NCBI GenBank assembly: GCA_015494185.1
Contig: WGBT01000310.1
Coordinates: 1-6,525 of the forward strand
Reading direction: 5' to 3'
Length of the DNA stretch: 6,525 nt
From: Hyphomicrobiales bacterium
GTDB lineage: Bacteria; Pseudomonadota; Alphaproteobacteria; Rhizobiales; S144-35
Both the position numbers and the translations under genes were made by a program. The notes below the pieces were generated by a model, which saw only the letters and a program-made list of their open reading frames with translations, searched no databases and was not told where the DNA came from. Positions 5,383 through 6,525 of the stretch are shown here, piece after piece (position 1 is the stretch's first letter; each line of letters starts with the position of its first letter).

Positions 5383-5402
5383 GGTGCAGCCAGGACTCGA
5401 AC
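5383..5402 (-). other. tRNA 3'-end-like fragment (T-loop plus acceptor-like sequence)
   Basis: On the minus strand this reads GTTCGAGTCCTGGCTGCACC: the GTTCGAGTCC T-loop signature followed by sequence like a 3' acceptor strand. A working T-arm would need CCAGG before TTCGAGT to pair with CCTGG; instead TTTCG is present. No anticodon arm or matching 5' acceptor strand lies upstream, although GTTTGGTAGACC just before it recalls a D-loop. It is thus not a functional tRNA; it may be a remnant or chance. Confidence 0.2.
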
Positions 5403-5646
5403 GAAACGGTCTACCAAACAGCAGCTCAAACCGAGGGCCTGGCAGTATGCAAGACCGGCTAAAACGGAAAGCGAAGATTGTGCGGCTTAGACTGGCAACA
5501 CGTGTAAAGCCGTGATAGAAGGGCATAGGTTCGCCGCACGGTCGCCATTTCAAGAACCGTTTGCACAGACGGAAGGGCGTCGAGGCAACCAGGATTGTGC
5601 GCCTCATGCCAAGTTGAACACAAACACCAATTTTCAAGTAGGAACG

Positions 5647-5657
5647 AAGGGAGGGAG
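5647..5657 (+). promoter_or_regulatory. Strong ribosome-binding site of fba, overlapping a GANTC site
   Basis: The purine run AAGGGAGGGAG contains GGAGG (5650-5654, nine bases before ATG) and GGGAG (5653-5657, six bases before), so it strongly supports the start at 5664. GAGTC at 5655-5659 is a possible CcrM methylation site at its downstream edge. Confidence 0.7.
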
Positions 5658-5663
5658 TCCCCC

Positions 5664-6525
5664 ATGCCACTGATCACATTGAGACAACTTTTGGACCACG
5701 CCGCGGAAAACGACTATGGCGTGCCAGCCTTCAACATCAATAATATGGAACAAGGCATTGCCATCATGGAAGCCGCCAAGCAGACCGATTCCCCGGTCAT
5801 CATCCAAGCCAGCCGCGGCGCCCGGGCCTATGCCAACGACATCATGCTGTCAGCGATGATCGAGGCGCTGACCAAAATGTATCCGGAAATTCCACTGGTC
5901 ATGCATCAGGACCACGGCAATAACGAAGCCACCTGTCTGTCTGCCATTCAGAATGGTTTTACCTCGGTGATGATGGACGGCTCTCTGGAAGCCGACGCCA
6001 AAACCCCGGCCTCTTACGACTACAATGTGAGAATCACCAAGGCCGTCACCGAAATGGCGCATATGGTTGGTGTGTCTGTGGAAGGGGAGCTGGGCTGCCT
6101 GGGGTCCCTTGAAACCGGCAAGGGCGAAGCCGAAGACGGGCACGGCTTTGAAGGCGAACTGAACCGTGACCAGCTTTTGACCAATCCCGATGAAGCGGTG
6201 GATTTCGTCTCCCAAACCAAAGTCGATGCGCTTGCCGTTGCCATTGGCACCTCTCATGGCGCCTATAAATTCACCCGCAAGCCCGATGGCGAAATTTTGG
6301 CTATGAATGTGATTGCGGAAATTCACGAAAAACTGCCCAACACGCATATCGTGATGCATGGCTCAAGCTCGGTGCCACAAGATCTGCAAGACATCATCAA
6401 TGAAAATGGTGGAAAAATGCCGCAAACCTATGGGGTGCCGGTTGAGGAAATCGTCAAGGGCATCAAGACCGGCGTGCGCAAGGTGAATATCGACACCGAT
6501 TTGCGGATGGCGGCAACCGGGGCCA
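5664..6525 (+). CDS. fba: Class II fructose-bisphosphate aldolase, Calvin-cycle subtype, C-terminus cut by window edge
   Basis: Zinc-dependent aldolase that joins dihydroxyacetone phosphate and glyceraldehyde 3-phosphate to fructose 1,6-bisphosphate (and in the Calvin cycle can make sedoheptulose 1,7-bisphosphate). 287 codons are visible; the family is usually about 345-360 residues, so roughly 60-70 are missing beyond the edge. The start MPLITLRQLLDHAAENDYGVPAFNINN is typical of the CbbA-like group. The catalytic HQDHGN has Asp83 and zinc ligand His84; EGELG begins at Glu140; further zinc-binding histidines are His198 in GTSHGAYKF and His232 in VMHGSSSVP; NIDTD (275-279) is the substrate-binding segment near the cut. 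No damage is seen. It is third in the tkt-pgk-fba series and has its own strong ribosome-binding site. The cbbA name would be equally fitting if the organism fixes CO2. Confidence 0.96.
   Translation, partial: MPLITLRQLLDHAAENDYGVPAFNINNMEQGIAIMEAAKQTDSPVIIQASRGARAYANDIMLSAMIEALTKMYPEIPLVMHQDHGNNEATCLSAIQNGFTSVMMDGSLEADAKTPASYDYNVRITKAVTEMAHMVGVSVEGELGCLGSLETGKGEAEDGHGFEGELNRDQLLTNPDEAVDFVSQTKVDALAVAIGTSHGAYKFTRKPDGEILAMNVIAEIHEKLPNTHIVMHGSSSVPQDLQDIINENGGKMPQTYGVPVEEIVKGIKTGVRKVNIDTDLRMAATGA

Larger units (their letters stand above)
5354..5663 (+). other. pgk-fba spacer with dyads and a tRNA-end-like fragment
   Basis: No gene is supported in these 310 bp; the minus-strand frame of 96 codons here has no recognisable family. 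Visible elements are a GACG-TCCGCGG-CGTC dyad at 5367-5381, a minus-strand segment resembling a tRNA 3' end at 5383-5402, CGGCTT/AAGCCG at 5483-5512 enclosing the 8-bp palindrome ACACGTGT (5498-5505), a 9-bp direct repeat GATTGTGCG at 5476-5484 and 5593-5601, and GAGGC/GCCTC at 5582-5605. TTGAAC (5614-5619) could be a -35 but no matching -10 is seen 16-18 bp downstream. There is no clear terminator after pgk. Confidence 0.55.

Noticed and set aside
5381..5457. Complete tRNA gene on the minus strand
   Set aside because: The T-stem does not pair, and no anticodon arm or 5' acceptor strand can be placed.
5380..5670. Minus-strand frame of 96 codons across the pgk-fba spacer
   Set aside because: No ribosome-binding site or family, and it overlaps the strong fba ribosome-binding site.
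5850..6359. A 169-codon minus-strand frame opposite fba
   Set aside because: It is antisense to conserved aldolase codons and has the same biased composition; no family resemblance.

Overview
The window looks like chromosomal DNA of a free-living alphaproteobacterium. The main evidence is a divergent gene for a CcrM-type GANTC adenine methyltransferase (nearly residue-for-residue like Caulobacter and Brucella CcrM through the catalytic domain), together with a tkt-pgk-fba block of the alphaproteobacterial glycolysis/Calvin-cycle type. Codon use is moderately GC-rich and similar in all four genes. I see no insertion sequence, CRISPR array, complete tRNA, rRNA or phage gene, and the species cannot be named from this sequence.

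Layout: (1) positions 1-997, minus strand, hold ccrM, cut at its C-terminus by the window edge. (2) Positions 998-1647 are a divergent spacer of about 650 bp with a plausible ccrM promoter, a perfect 11-bp tandem repeat that reads as an alphaproteobacterial LexA-type GTTC-N7-GTTC box, a 14-bp palindrome abutting a second plus-strand promoter, and about 200 bp rich in inverted repeats that could be a structured leader or small RNA. (3) Positions 1648-3672 are tkt (transketolase). (4) Positions 3673-4162 are a 490-bp spacer full of small hairpins and short repeats, with no gap gene although gap often sits here in related genomes. (5) Positions 4163-5353 are pgk (phosphoglycerate kinase). (6) Positions 5354-5663 are a 310-bp spacer with a fragment resembling a tRNA 3' end and several dyads. 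(7) Positions 5664-6525 are the first 287 codons of a class II fructose-bisphosphate aldolase, cut by the right edge.

Tkt, Pgk and Fba act on connected steps of the reductive pentose phosphate cycle, glycolysis/gluconeogenesis and the non-oxidative pentose phosphate pathway. Their same-strand order suggests joint function, but the long spacers argue that each may have its own promoter or post-transcriptional signals. CcrM is the cell-cycle DNA methyltransferase; its GANTC sites are scarce here, are absent from its own promoter and from all of tkt, and recur in both downstream spacers.

The coding genes are ordinary. The parts worth a second look are the spacers: the LexA-like tandem repeat, the palindrome/promoter pair with its structured downstream RNA, and the hairpin-rich spacer in place of gap. 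None is proven to be a new system; each is a sequence pattern with a stated test.
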